64,000 nucleotides of DNA from Microbacterium proteolyticum (GTDB taxonomy: Bacteria; Actinomycetota; Actinomycetes; Actinomycetales; Microbacteriaceae): contig NZ_CP121274.1 of assembly GCF_029639405.1 (NCBI RefSeq), positions 3,100,001-3,164,000 of the forward strand. The letters run 5' to 3'. The first letter of the stretch is position 1, and each line of letters opens with the position of its first letter. Position numbers and translations under genes: made by a program. The notes beneath the pieces are model-generated. The model searched no databases. It had not been told where the DNA came from and saw only the letters and a program-made list of their open reading frames with translations. Positions 55,650 through 64,000 of this stretch are shown in pieces.

Positions 55650-56735
55650 TCAGTCGCGCGTCAGCGCCGCGTCGAGCAGGTCGCTGATGAGCTCGGGGTA
55701 CGACAGTCCCGAGGCGATCCAGCAGGTGGGGAACATCGAGATCGGCGTGAACCCGGGCATGGTGTTGACCTCGTTCACGTAGAACTCGGTGCCGGTGTAG
55801 AAGAAGTCGACGCGGGCGAGCCCCTCGCCGCCGAGCGCCTCGAACGCCTGCGCAGCGATCCGCTGCATCTCGGCGAGCTCGCCGTCCCGGAGGTCGGCCG
55901 GGCACACGAGGTCGACGCCGGGCGCGTTCATGTACTTCGCCTCGAAGTCGTAGAACTCCCGCCCCGTGACCACGATCTCGCCGGCGACGCTGACGCGCAC
56001 CGGTCCGCCGTCGCGACCGGGCAGCACACCGCACTCCAGCTCGCGCCCGACGACGGCCTGCTCGACCAGCACGAGGCGGTCCTCGGCGAAGGCCGTGTCG
56101 AAAGCGGCATCCAGGTCTTCCCATCGCGAGACCTTCGTGACGCCGACGCTGGAACCGGCCTCGTTGGGCTTGACGAACACCGGGAGGTCGAGCGAGCGGA
56201 TGCGGCGCTCCCACAGGTCGCGGTTGCGCGCGAGGTCGGCCCGGGTCACCGCGACCCACGGCACGACGGGCACGCCCGCGGAGCGCAGCACGCGCTTGGT
56301 GACGTTCTTGTTCATGCCGATCGCCGACATGAGGACTCCCCCGCCGGCGTACGGGATGCCGAGGAGCTCGAGGAGCCCCTGGATCGTGCCGTCCTCCCCG
56401 AACCGACCGTGCAGGATCGGGAGCACCACGTCGATGTCGCCGAGGGAACGTTCGCCGTCGGCATCCGTGACCGTCCACTCCCGCGAGAGCACGGATTCCG
56501 GCAGTCGCACTCGGGTGCCGTTGTCGCGCACCTCGGGCAACGCCTCGGGGCGCAGCGCGAACTTGTCGGGGTCGTCGTCCTCGAGCACGAAGGCGCCGTC
56601 GCGGGTGATCCCGACGGGGATCACACGGAAGCGGTCACGATCGATCGCCCGCAGCACCCCTCCCGCCGTGGCGGAACTGATCGAATGCTCGCTGGAGCGC
56701 CCGCCGAAGAGCACCACCACCGCCGGTCTGGTCAT
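55650..56735 (-). CDS. ddl: D-alanine--D-alanine ligase
   Basis: Makes the D-Ala-D-Ala end of peptidoglycan precursors. 361 residues, ATP-grasp fold: VLFGGRSSEHSIS at the start, HGRFGEDGTIQGLLELLGIP (20), FVKPNEAGSSVGV and the metal-binding EVNTMPGFT. The ATG lies inside the gpsA reading frame; GAGAGGA is the ribosome-binding site. Confidence 0.95.
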   Translation of the reverse strand: MTRPAVVVLFGGRSSEHSISSATAGGVLRAIDRDRFRVIPVGITRDGAFVLEDDDPDKFALRPEALPEVRDNGTRVRLPESVLSREWTVTDADGERSLGDIDVVLPILHGRFGEDGTIQGLLELLGIPYAGGGVLMSAIGMNKNVTKRVLRSAGVPVVPWVAVTRADLARNRDLWERRIRSLDLPVFVKPNEAGSSVGVTKVSRWEDLDAAFDTAFAEDRLVLVEQAVVGRELECGVLPGRDGGPVRVSVAGEIVVTGREFYDFEAKYMNAPGVDLVCPADLRDGELAEMQRIAAQAFEALGGEGLARVDFFYTGTEFYVNEVNTMPGFTPISMFPTCWIASGLSYPELISDLLDAALTRD

Positions 56736-57771
56736 TCTGCGTCCTCTCGCCCTGCGGCTGGTCGTCGTCGGTCGTGAGATGGGGCGCGATGTCGCGCGGG
56801 TCCATGGTGCCGTCCAGCACCATCTTCACCTGCCGGACGATCGGCATGTCGACACCGACCTCGCGGGCGAGCTGCAGGACGGGGGCCACGGATGCCAGCC
56901 CCTCCGCCGTCTGCTGCATCTGCTTCACGACGTCCTGGTAGCCGTAGCCCTGACCCAGCAGGCGTCCGGCCGTGTTGTTGCGGCTCAGCGGCGACTGGCA
57001 CGTGGCGATGAGATCGCCCAGGCCCGCGAGACCCTGGAGGGTCTCGGGCTGCGCTCCCTGCGCGACGGCGAAGTCCGTCATCTCCACCAGCCCGCGCGTG
57101 ATGATCGACGCCTTGGTGTTCTCGCCGTATCCGACGCCGTCGACGATGCCGATGGCCACCGCGATGAGGTTCTTCAGCACACCGCCGAACTCGGTGCCGA
57201 TGACGTCGGTGTTCACGAAGGAACGGAAGTAGCGGTTGCGCGCGCGCCGGGCGACGGCTTCGGCGGTCTCGGGGCTCAGCGAGCTGATGACGGCCGCGGT
57301 CGGCTGCTCGCGCGCGATCTCCAGGGCGAGGTTGGGTCCGGATGCCACGGCGATACGCGCCGGATCGCATTCGAGCACCTGGGCGATGACCTGACTCATC
57401 CGCAGCCCCGTCGACTTCTCGACGCCCTTCATCAGCGACACCAGGGGGACGTCGGTGCGCTCGACGAGGGGGCGGATCGCGGCGAGGTTCTCGCGCAGCG
57501 ACTGGCTGGGCACGGACAGGTAGATCTGCTCCGCACCGTGCAGGGCCTCGGCGAGGTCGGTCGTCGCCGTCATCGTGCGCGGCAGGTTGATGCCCGAAAG
57601 GTAGCGGCTGTTGCGCTTGGACTCGGTGATCTCGGCGGCCAGTTCGGGCCTCCGTGCCCACATGACCACCGATGCGCCGCCGTCGGCGAGGATCTTGCCG
57701 AACGTCGTGCCCCAGCTACCGGCACCGACGACGGCGACCTTGGGTGCGGGAGCTTCGCTCTTACGACTCAA
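56635..57771 (-). CDS. gpsA: glycerol-3-phosphate dehydrogenase [NAD(P)+] GpsA
   Basis: Makes sn-glycerol-3-phosphate for phospholipids. 378 residues from TTG 57771 (LSRKSEAPAPKVAVVGAGSW), the only plausible start before the GxGxxG motif. SGPNLALEIA, the catalytic LKNLIAVAIGIVDG and LAGLGDLIATC are conserved. The last about 33 residues run into ddl in another frame (101-nt overlap) and are unlike the normal C-terminus. It overlaps plsC by 11 nt. Confidence 0.93.
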   Translation of the reverse strand: MSRKSEAPAPKVAVVGAGSWGTTFGKILADGGASVVMWARRPELAAEITESKRNSRYLSGINLPRTMTATTDLAEALHGAEQIYLSVPSQSLRENLAAIRPLVERTDVPLVSLMKGVEKSTGLRMSQVIAQVLECDPARIAVASGPNLALEIAREQPTAAVISSLSPETAEAVARRARNRYFRSFVNTDVIGTEFGGVLKNLIAVAIGIVDGVGYGENTKASIITRGLVEMTDFAVAQGAQPETLQGLAGLGDLIATCQSPLSRNNTAGRLLGQGYGYQDVVKQMQQTAEGLASVAPVLQLAREVGVDMPIVRQVKMVLDGTMDPRDIAPHLTTDDDQPQGERTQNDQTGGGGALRRALQRAFDQFRHGGRGAAGDRS

Positions 57772-58501
57772 GGCGGCCCGTCTCGTTCTGCCCGTGCTGC
57801 GACGGGTTCCAGCGCTCGGCCGGTGCCGGCAGACCCCGGAGGCCCGAGAGCATCTCGGAGATGCGGGCCATGAGCGCATCGGTCGCGCGCGTGAGCGTCG
57901 CCGGCTGCGTCGCGGTCGCGCGGTACTCGGAGACGTCCAGCGCCGGACCGAACTCCACGATCACGTGGGCGCGTCGGGGGAAGCGGAGCTTTCCATAGCG
58001 CGGCAGGATCTGCTGCACGCCCCACTGCGCCATGGGGATGAGTGGGAGGTCACCGCCGAGTGCCAGACGCACAGCCCCCGTCTTTCCCCGCATCGGCCAC
58101 AGCTCCGGGTCGCGGGTCAGCGTGCCCTCGGGGTAGACGATGACGCCGCGGCCGTCGCGGGCGATGTCCTGCGCCGCCGTGATCGACTGGTTCGCGCTCG
58201 TGGACGTCCGGGGAACGGGCACCATTCCGGTCGCCCGCAGCGACGCGCCGAGGACGGGGACCTTGAACAGGCTCTCCTTGGCCATGAACCGCGGTGCGCG
58301 ACCGGCGCGCCACACCGAGACGGCGACGATGAGCGGATCGAACTCCGAGTTGTGGTTGGGCGCCAGCACGTAGGCGCCCTCCCTCGGGAGGTTCTCCACG
58401 CCGCGCATCTCGATACGGGCGAAGAGACCCGTGAGTGGCACCACGATCGCGGCGAGAGGCCAGAAGGCGCTGGGCCGGCTCTTCTCCGGGGAGGCCGCCA
58501 C
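57761..58501 (-). CDS. 1-acyl-sn-glycerol-3-phosphate acyltransferase (PlsC-like)
   Basis: Acylates lysophosphatidate at sn-2. 246 residues. The catalytic NHNSEFDP (HX4D), FMAKESLFKVP and YPEGTLTRD motifs are visible; one N-terminal hydrophobic segment. It starts at GTG 58501, 3 bp after the murA stop, and overlaps gpsA by 11 nt. Confidence 0.92.
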   Translation of the reverse strand: MAASPEKSRPSAFWPLAAIVVPLTGLFARIEMRGVENLPREGAYVLAPNHNSEFDPLIVAVSVWRAGRAPRFMAKESLFKVPVLGASLRATGMVPVPRTSTSANQSITAAQDIARDGRGVIVYPEGTLTRDPELWPMRGKTGAVRLALGGDLPLIPMAQWGVQQILPRYGKLRFPRRAHVIVEFGPALDVSEYRATATQPATLTRATDALMARISEMLSGLRGLPAPAERWNPSQHGQNETGRLES

Positions 58502-58504
58502 GGG

Positions 58505-59878
58505 TCAGCCCACGACGTCGAAGTCGGCGTCGAGAGCGGTCAGCTTCTCGAGGAACTTCTCGTATCCGCGACGGATGATGCCGATGTTGCGCACCGTCGA
58601 TTCACCCTCGGCCGCGAGGGCGGCGATGACGTAGCTGTACCCGCCGCGGAGGTCCGGCACCTCCACGTCCGCGCCATGGAGAGGCGTCGGGCCGTTGATG
58701 ACGGCGGCCTGCTCGAGGTCGCGGCGCGGGACGCGCCGGTCGGGGCTGTCGAGACCCTTGGGGTGCACGACGATGTCGGCGCCCATCTTGTTGAGCGCCT
58801 GCGTGAAGCCGAGGCGGTTCTCGTACACCGTCTCGTGCACCGTCGAGGTGCCGTGCGCCTGCGTGAGGGCGACGATGAGCGGCTGCTGCCAGTCGGTCAT
58901 GAAGCCGGGGTGCACGTCGGTCTCGACCATGACGGGCTTGAGGTCGCCGCCACGGCGGAACAGGATGCCGTCCTCGCGCACGTCGAACCACCCGCCGGCC
59001 TTGCGGAAGACGTTGAGGAACGTGAGCATGTCCTGCTGACGCGCGCCCTTGGCGAAGATCTCGCCGTCGGTGGCGAGGGCGGCGCACGCCCAGGACGCGG
59101 CCTCGTTGCGGTCGAAGATCGCGCGGTGGTCGTATCCGGCGAGACGGTCGACGCCCTCGATGAAGATCACGCGGTTCGGCTCGTACGAGATGATCGCGCC
59201 CATCTTCTGCAGCACCGCGATGAGATCCATGATCTCGGGCTCGATCGCGGCGTTGCGCAGTTCCGTGACGCCCTTGGCGCGGACGGCCGTGAGCAGAACC
59301 TGCTCGGTCGCGCCGACGCTCGGGTACGGCAGGGTGATGTTCGCCCCGTGCAGACCGTTGGGGGCCGTGATGCGGATGCCCTCGTAGCTCTTGTCGACCA
59401 CCGCACCGAAGGCGCGGAGCGCGTCCATGTGGAAGTTGATGGGGCGGTCGCCGATGCGGCATCCCCCGAGGTCGGGGATCAGGGCCTCGCCGAGGAGGTG
59501 GAGCAGCGGACCGCAGAAGAGGATCGGGATGCGAGAGGCACCCGCGTGCGCGTCGATCTCCTCGAAGTGCGCGGCGACCGCTCCCGACGGGTCGAGGTGG
59601 AGCGTGCCCTCCTCGTCGCCCTCGGTGACGGTCACGCCGTGCACCTCGAGGAGCGACCGGACGACCTTGACGTCGCTGATCATCGGGACGTCGCGCAGCG
59701 TGCTCGTGGTGTCGCCCAGGAGGGCGGCGACCATCGCCTTGGTCACGAGGTTCTTGGCCCCCTTGACCTCGACCGTTCCGCGGAGCGGTCGGCCGCCGCG
59801 GATCGAGAGGGTCTCCGCCGCTTCCCAGTCCGGCTGCCCGGGGATCTGATCTCCGGATTCGGTGACGAGTGTGCTCAT
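58505..59878 (-). CDS. murA: UDP-N-acetylglucosamine 1-carboxyvinyltransferase MurA
   Basis: First committed step of peptidoglycan synthesis. 457 residues, longer at the N-terminus than E. coli MurA. EVKGAKNLVTKAMVAALL carries the Lys; Cys140 in LGGCRIGDRP is the fosfomycin-reactive residue; the C-terminal RGGYSYVIAALAA is present. Confidence 0.95.
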   Translation of the reverse strand: MSTLVTESGDQIPGQPDWEAAETLSIRGGRPLRGTVEVKGAKNLVTKAMVAALLGDTTSTLRDVPMISDVKVVRSLLEVHGVTVTEGDEEGTLHLDPSGAVAAHFEEIDAHAGASRIPILFCGPLLHLLGEALIPDLGGCRIGDRPINFHMDALRAFGAVVDKSYEGIRITAPNGLHGANITLPYPSVGATEQVLLTAVRAKGVTELRNAAIEPEIMDLIAVLQKMGAIISYEPNRVIFIEGVDRLAGYDHRAIFDRNEAASWACAALATDGEIFAKGARQQDMLTFLNVFRKAGGWFDVREDGILFRRGGDLKPVMVETDVHPGFMTDWQQPLIVALTQAHGTSTVHETVYENRLGFTQALNKMGADIVVHPKGLDSPDRRVPRRDLEQAAVINGPTPLHGADVEVPDLRGGYSYVIAALAAEGESTVRNIGIIRRGYEKFLEKLTALDADFDVVG

Positions 59879-59941
59879 AGGGGGGTGGACCTCACTTCGT
59901 GGACGAGGGGCGGCGGACCGGCCCGATCGGGCCGACCGGGC

Positions 59942-60538
59942 TTAGCGGACCGGAAGGGTCCGCGGCCGCCATGCCTCGCGGCGCGCCTCGAACTGCGCGA
60001 TCTTGTCTTCGTCGCGCAGAGTGAGCCCGATGTCGTCGAGCCCTTCGAGAAGCCGCCACCTAGTGTAATCGTCGATCTCGAACGAGACTCGGAGGTCGCC
60101 GAGTACGGCGGTGCGCGCCTCGAGGTCCACCGTCATCTCCACACCGGGCTGCGCCTCGACGGCCGCCCAGATGCGCTCGACGTCGTCCTCGGTGATCACA
60201 CCCGTGACCAGGCCCTGCTTGCCGGAGTTGCCGCGGAAGATGTCGGCGAACTTCGGGCTCAGCACCACCTGGAAGCCGTAGTCGCGCAGCGCCCACACGG
60301 CGTGCTCGCGGCTCGACCCGGTGCCGAAGTCCGGTCCCGCGACGAGGATGGATGCCGAGCGGTAGGCATCCTGATTCAGGACGAACTCGGGGTCCTGCCG
60401 CCAGTTGGCGAACAGCGCGTCCTCGAAGCCCGTCTTGGTGACGCGCTTGAGGTAGACCGCGGGGATGATCTGGTCGGTGTCGACGGCCGAACGCTTGAGG
60501 GGGGCGACGACACCGGTGTGCGTGGTGAACTTCTCCAT
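59942..60538 (-). CDS. leuD: 3-isopropylmalate dehydratase small subunit
   Basis: 198 residues. [31 protein letters not shown] and the [17 protein letters not shown] region (reading [12 protein letters not shown] here) are typical. It pairs with leuC, one base upstream, for leucine synthesis. Confidence 0.96.
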   Translation of the reverse strand: MEKFTTHTGVVAPLKRSAVDTDQIIPAVYLKRVTKTGFEDALFANWRQDPEFVLNQDAYRSASILVAGPDFGTGSSREHAVWALRDYGFQVVLSPKFADIFRGNSGKQGLVTGVITEDDVERIWAAVEAQPGVEMTVDLEARTAVLGDLRVSFEIDDYTRWRLLEGLDDIGLTLRDEDKIAQFEARREAWRPRTLPVR

Positions 60539-60539
60539 G

Positions 60540-62021
60540 TCAGGCCTCCGCCCCGGTCGTGACGGCCTCCGCGGGCAGCGGATCCAGGTCGGCGGGGCTC
60601 GACAGGGTGCCCCGCACGGCGGTCGCCGCCGCCACGAGCGGCGACACCAGGTGCGTGCGACCGCCCTTGCCCTGGCGGCCCTCGAAGTTGCGGTTCGACG
60701 TCGAGGCGCAGCGCTCGCCCGGAGCGAGCTGATCGGGGTTCATGCCCAGGCACATCGAGCAGCCGGCGAAGCGCCATTCCGCGCCGAAGGCGGTGAAGAC
60801 CTTGTCCAGGCCCTCCGCCTCGGCCTCGAGCCGCACACGGGCCGAGCCCGGCACCACCATCACGCGGACGTTGTCGGCCTTGGTGCGCCCCTGGATGACG
60901 GAGGCGAACGCGCGGAGGTCCTCGATGCGGCTGTTGGTGCACGAGCCCATGAAGACGGCATCCACCGGGATGTCCTTCATGGGGGTGCCCGGCGCGAGGT
61001 CCATGTACTGCAGGGCGCGCTCCGCGGCCGCGCGCTCGTTCGCGTCGGCGATCTCGGCCGGCGTCGGCACGACATCGGACAGCGACACGCCCTGGCCGGG
61101 GTTCGTGCCCCACGTGACGAACGGCTCGAGCTCGTTCGCGTCGAGGAAGACCTCGGCGTCGTACACGGCGCCCTCGTCGCTGGGGAGCGTGCGCCAGTAG
61201 GCGACGGCGTCGTCCCAGTCCTGACCCTGCGGGGCGTGGGGCTTGTCCTTGACGTAGGCGAAGGTCGTCTCGTCGGGGGCGATCATGCCGGCGCGGGCGC
61301 CCGCCTCGATCGACATGTTGCACATCGTCATGCGCCCCTCCATCGAGAGGGAGCGGATCGCGCTGCCGCGGAACTCGAGGACGTAGCCCTGGCCGCCGTT
61401 CGCACCGATCTTGGCGATGATGGCGAGGATTATGTCCTTCGCGGTGACGCCCGGCTTCAAATCGCCCTCGACCGTGATCGCCATGGTCTTGAAGGGCTTC
61501 AGCGGCAGGGTCTGCGTGGCGAGGACGTGCTCGACCTCGCTCGTGCCGATGCCGAACGCCATGGCTCCGAACGCGCCGTGGGTCGACGTGTGGCTGTCAC
61601 CGCACACGACGGTGATGCCGGGCATCGTCAGCCCCAGCTGGGGGCCCACGACGTGCACGATCCCCTGCTCCTTGTCGCCGAGCGAGTGGATGCGCACACC
61701 GAACTCGTCGGCGTTGCGTCGCAGCGTCTCGATCTGCGTGCGGCTGGTCAGGTCGGCGATCGGCTTGTCGATGTCGAGCGTCGGGGTGTTGTGGTCTTCG
61801 GTAGCGATCGTGAGGTCGAGGCGGCGCACGGGGCGCCCCTCGGCGCGCAGACCGTCGAAGGCCTGGGGGCTGGTGACCTCGTGCACGAGGTGGAGGTCGA
61901 TGTAGATCAGGTCGGGCTGACCGTTCTCGCCCTTCACGACCAGGTGGTCGTCCCAGACCTTCTCGGCCAGGGTGCGCGGGCGATCGGGAACGTGGATGCC
62001 GTCGATCGATGTCGTGCTCAT
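60540..62021 (-). CDS. leuC: 3-isopropylmalate dehydratase large subunit
   Basis: 493 residues. Fe-S ligands lie in [13 protein letters not shown] and [33 protein letters not shown] (20) is conserved. A GAGGAG ribosome-binding site lies 13 nt before the ATG. A Leu-rich leader peptide and alternative RNA stems precede it. Confidence 0.96.
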   Translation of the reverse strand: MSTTSIDGIHVPDRPRTLAEKVWDDHLVVKGENGQPDLIYIDLHLVHEVTSPQAFDGLRAEGRPVRRLDLTIATEDHNTPTLDIDKPIADLTSRTQIETLRRNADEFGVRIHSLGDKEQGIVHVVGPQLGLTMPGITVVCGDSHTSTHGAFGAMAFGIGTSEVEHVLATQTLPLKPFKTMAITVEGDLKPGVTAKDIILAIIAKIGANGGQGYVLEFRGSAIRSLSMEGRMTMCNMSIEAGARAGMIAPDETTFAYVKDKPHAPQGQDWDDAVAYWRTLPSDEGAVYDAEVFLDANELEPFVTWGTNPGQGVSLSDVVPTPAEIADANERAAAERALQYMDLAPGTPMKDIPVDAVFMGSCTNSRIEDLRAFASVIQGRTKADNVRVMVVPGSARVRLEAEAEGLDKVFTAFGAEWRFAGCSMCLGMNPDQLAPGERCASTSNRNFEGRQGKGGRTHLVSPLVAAATAVRGTLSSPADLDPLPAEAVTTGAEA

Positions 62022-62052
62022 GAGACTTGCGTTTCTCCTCGGATGGGATGTG

Positions 62053-62106
62053 AGGCCCGCGACGAACTCCGCGACGAGAAAGGCCTAGAACAAGGTCTCG
62101 TCGCGG
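62053..62106 (-). promoter_or_regulatory. putative leu attenuator: alternative stems
   Basis: On minus, segment a (62106-62096, CCGCGACGAGA, inside the leader peptide) can pair with b (62079-62069, 11 bp) or with c (62065-62057, 9 bp), because b and c repeat TCGTCGCGG. AGGCC (62086-62082) can also pair with GGCCT (62057-62053). No T run follows, so the control may be on translation or by Rho rather than by intrinsic termination. Confidence 0.5.
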
Positions 62107-62135
62107 CCGCTAAGGAGGAGGCCGGCGATCCGCAC
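62085..62135 (-). CDS. leucine-rich leader peptide of leuCD
   Basis: A 16-codon frame, GTG start and TAG stop, reading VRIAGLLLSGRDETLF. Four codons are Leu (CTC CTC CTT, then TTG). It resembles leu leader peptides such as E. coli leuL in the GLLL core. A TATCGT box with an extended TGG ends 6 nt before the GTG, so it is predicted to start the transcript. Ribosome stalling at the Leu codons would block segment a of the stem. Confidence 0.6.
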   Translation of the reverse strand: MRIAGLLLSGRDETLF

Positions 62136-62141
62136 GTCGCC

Positions 62142-62150
62142 ACGATACCA
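62142..62150 (-). promoter_or_regulatory. extended -10 promoter of the leu leader and leuCD
   Basis: TGGTATCGT on minus (a TGn extension plus TATCGT, 62150-62142), then GGCGAC and the GTG of the leader peptide. No -35. Confidence 0.5.
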
Positions 62151-62252
62151 CCGGGCGAACGGGCCCCTCCGCGTAACACGGCGCCGCACGGTTGGGCGGC
62201 GGGTGGGCCGACGTGCGAGCCTGTCGCCACGCCGTTGGAAGGAGAGTGCCGC

Positions 62253-63596
62253 ATGAGCGCGCAGGAAGACACCGGGTTCTCGACCCGTCAGGTGCACGTG
62301 GGAGCGTCCGTCGCCCCCGCCTCGCCCCGGGCGACGCCCATCTACCTGACCGCCGGGTTCACCTTCTCCGACCTCGACGAATCCGCCGCGCACTTCGCCA
62401 CCGGAAGCGGCTTCGGGTACACCCGGACCGGAAACCCGACGGTGCAGGCGGTCGAGGAGCGCCTCGCGTCCCTCGAGGGAGGCGACCAGGCGATCCTCGT
62501 CTCCAGCGGGCAGGCGGCGGTCACCGTCGCGCTCCTCGGACTCCTGGATGCCGGCGACCACATCGTCGTGTCCGAGCACATCTACGAGGGCACCCGCGGC
62601 CTCCTCCTCGACAACTTCTCGCGTCTGGGCGTCGAGGTGACCTTCGTCGACACGGACGACCTCGCCGCATGGCGTGCCGCGATCACGCCGCGGACCAAGG
62701 CGCTCTTCGCCGAAACGCTCTCGAATGCCCGCAACGACGTGCTCGACGTCGCCGCCGTCGCGGCGATCGGCTCCGAGCGCGGCGTCCCGCTCGTCGTCGA
62801 CAGCACGTTCACGACCCCCTACCTCCTCCGGCCGATCGAACACGGCGCGGCGATCGTCGTGCACTCGGCGAGCAAGTTCCTCGCCGGGCAGGGAGCGGTG
62901 CTCGGCGGCGTCATCGTCGACGACGGACGCTTCGACGCGGCCGCCTCGGGACACCTCTTCCCTCACCTCGTGCAGATCGACCGGCTCGGCGGCGCGAGCT
63001 ACGCCGAGAAGCACGGGCGCCGCGCGCGGGGGCAGTACCTCCGCGAGAGTGTCGCACCGCGTTTCGGCCCCTCGCCGTCGCCGTTGAACGCCTTCCTCAT
63101 CGGTCAGGGCGTCGAGACGCTGAGCCTGCGGGTCGAGCGGCAGTCGGCCAACGCGCTCGCCGTCGCGCGGTGGCTCGAGAGCCGGCCCGAGGTCGAACGC
63201 GTCGACTACGTCGGGCTGCCCTCGCACCCGCACCACGAGCTCGGTCGGCGGTACCTCACGCGCGGCAGCGGTTCGGTGTTCACCGTGACCCTCCGCGGCG
63301 GGCTCGAGGCTGCGCGGCACCTCGTGCAGTCGGTTCGCCTCGTCACCCACATGACGCACCTCGGCGACGTGCGTTCCCTCGTGCTGCACCCGCAGAGCAC
63401 GAGCCACTCCGCCCGGACCGTGGCCGAACGCGAGCGCGCGGGGGTCTTCCCCGGCACGATCCGGCTCTCGATCGGCATCGAGGACGTCGACGACATCATC
63501 GCCGACCTCGCTCAGGCCCTCGAGGGGCTGGCATCCCTCGCCCTCGACGACGAGCTCGCGGACGCTCTGGACGAGCGCGAGGTCGTCGTCCTGTGA
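62253..63596 (+). CDS. O-acetyl/O-succinylhomoserine sulfhydrylase, MetY-like
   Basis: 447 residues of the Cys/Met PLP family. FGYTRTGNPTV near 54, the PLP lysine K208 in VHSASKFLAGQG and the GVETLSLRVERQ stretch are diagnostic. The length fits O-acetylhomoserine sulfhydrylase better than cystathionine gamma-synthase. ATG 62253 with GGAAGGAGA upstream. Its stop overlaps the next gene by 4 nt (GTGA). Confidence 0.88.
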   Translation: MSAQEDTGFSTRQVHVGASVAPASPRATPIYLTAGFTFSDLDESAAHFATGSGFGYTRTGNPTVQAVEERLASLEGGDQAILVSSGQAAVTVALLGLLDAGDHIVVSEHIYEGTRGLLLDNFSRLGVEVTFVDTDDLAAWRAAITPRTKALFAETLSNARNDVLDVAAVAAIGSERGVPLVVDSTFTTPYLLRPIEHGAAIVVHSASKFLAGQGAVLGGVIVDDGRFDAAASGHLFPHLVQIDRLGGASYAEKHGRRARGQYLRESVAPRFGPSPSPLNAFLIGQGVETLSLRVERQSANALAVARWLESRPEVERVDYVGLPSHPHHELGRRYLTRGSGSVFTVTLRGGLEAARHLVQSVRLVTHMTHLGDVRSLVLHPQSTSHSARTVAERERAGVFPGTIRLSIGIEDVDDIIADLAQALEGLASLALDDELADALDEREVVVL

Positions 63597-64000
63597 GCCG
63601 TCTGCAGCACTTCGGCTGGTTCCTCGCACGGGGCTTCGGACCGCACGGCTGGGGGCACCCGTACCTCCGCTGGAACCACCGTTGGACCGAGCCGGGGCTG
63701 TACCAGGACTCGGCGCGCACGCTCGAGCAGGCCGGCTTCGACCTGCTGATCATCGAGGACGCGCCCTCGCTCGGCAGCGCCGAGACGATCGACCTGCGCA
63801 TCCGGCACGCGTTCGGCGGTCCGAAGCACGACCCGCTGCTCCTCGCGCCCTACCTGTTCGCCGCGACGCAGCACCTCGGCGTCGTGCCCACCGTGAACCC
63901 CGCCGCGTACCTGCCGTACACGGCGGCGCGCCAGTTCGCGACGCTCCAGCACCTCAGCGGCCACCGCCTGGGCCTCAACATCGTGACCGACACCGGCAGC
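63593..64000 (+). CDS. flavin-dependent monooxygenase, NtaA/SnaA/DszA type (5' part)
   Basis: 136 codons are inside the window and the 3' end is cut by the right edge. GTG 63593 overlaps the upstream stop. HFGWFLARGFGPHGWG and the HRLGLNIVTDTG stretch match the FMNH2-dependent long-chain group that includes NtaA and DszA. It probably cleaves a C-S or C-N bond; substrate unknown. Confidence 0.82.
   Translation, partial: MSRLQHFGWFLARGFGPHGWGHPYLRWNHRWTEPGLYQDSARTLEQAGFDLLIIEDAPSLGSAETIDLRIRHAFGGPKHDPLLLAPYLFAATQHLGVVPTVNPAAYLPYTAARQFATLQHLSGHRLGLNIVTDTGS

Noticed and set aside
62136..62252. SAM riboswitch before the sulfhydrylase gene
   Set aside because: The interval is short and I could not trace any SAM-class core or pairing scheme in it.

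Overview
The window looks like a chromosome segment of a high-GC actinobacterium, most likely a Microbacterium-type member of the Microbacteriaceae. The reasons are: roughly 70% GC by eye; frequent GTG starts; dense same-strand runs joined by 1-11 nt overlaps; actinobacterial families (GlgE, DUF3515, DUF3060, DUF2469, a DivIVA-motif protein); and a gene order typical of actinobacteria. Almost everything is core housekeeping. I found no tRNA, rRNA, transposase, phage or CRISPR sequence. I recognised no wholly new multi-gene system; the unusual content is mainly regulatory and compositional.

Layout. 1-3085 (minus): cysteine desulfurase, mnmA and the 5' part of ligA. 3133-9527 (plus): glycogen block glgX-glgE-glgB, closed by a bidirectional terminator. 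9582-12334 (minus): a thioredoxin-TPR protein and a membrane protein with an internal lipobox. 12507-24047: an AI-2E-type permease, then a long minus-strand series running (in transcription order) yifB-dprA, xerC, a DUF3060 lipoprotein, rpsB-tsf, pyrH-frr-cdsA, a DivIVA-motif protein, a transglycosylase-like protein, a small zinc-ribbon protein and a hydrolase; one M23 protein lies on plus. 25564-32024 (minus, except map): rpsP-khpA-rimM-trmD, rplS, lepB-rnhB, DUF2469, yraN. 32214-41324: ybdK, an SGNH lipoprotein, ffh, tetR, lipB-lipA, a phosphate permease and ftsY. 41329-44856: smc. 44985-48360: a small accessory patch (a small ORF behind a consensus promoter, a tandem GNAT, and a merR-SDR pair with matching operators). 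48368-55631: DUF177-rpmF-rnc-mutM, coaD, recG, rsmD, thiL and a DUF3515 lipoprotein. 55650-62135 (minus): leuC-leuD, then murA-plsC-gpsA-ddl, preceded by a leucine-rich leader peptide. 62253-64000 (plus): a homoserine sulfhydrylase and the 5' part of a flavin monooxygenase.

Functional themes. The window carries the SRP pathway (ffh, ftsY, lepB), ribosome and tRNA maturation (rpsP, rimM, trmD, rplS, rpmF, rnc, rpsB, tsf, frr, rsmD, mnmA), envelope precursors (murA, ddl, plsC, gpsA, cdsA), DNA processing (ligA, dprA, xerC, recG, mutM, smc, rnhB) and lipoylation (lipBA).

Cross-cutting observations. At least fifteen genes have a TAnnnT-like -10 box ending exactly 6 nt before the start codon, which predicts leaderless mRNAs. 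The heptamer GGATGCC/GGCATCC occurs roughly 100 times by hand count and is often written with otherwise disfavoured codons. leuCD has a predicted leaderless 16-residue leader peptide with four Leu codons. The merR and SDR promoters are matched, with an 18-bp operator inside a 19-bp spacer.
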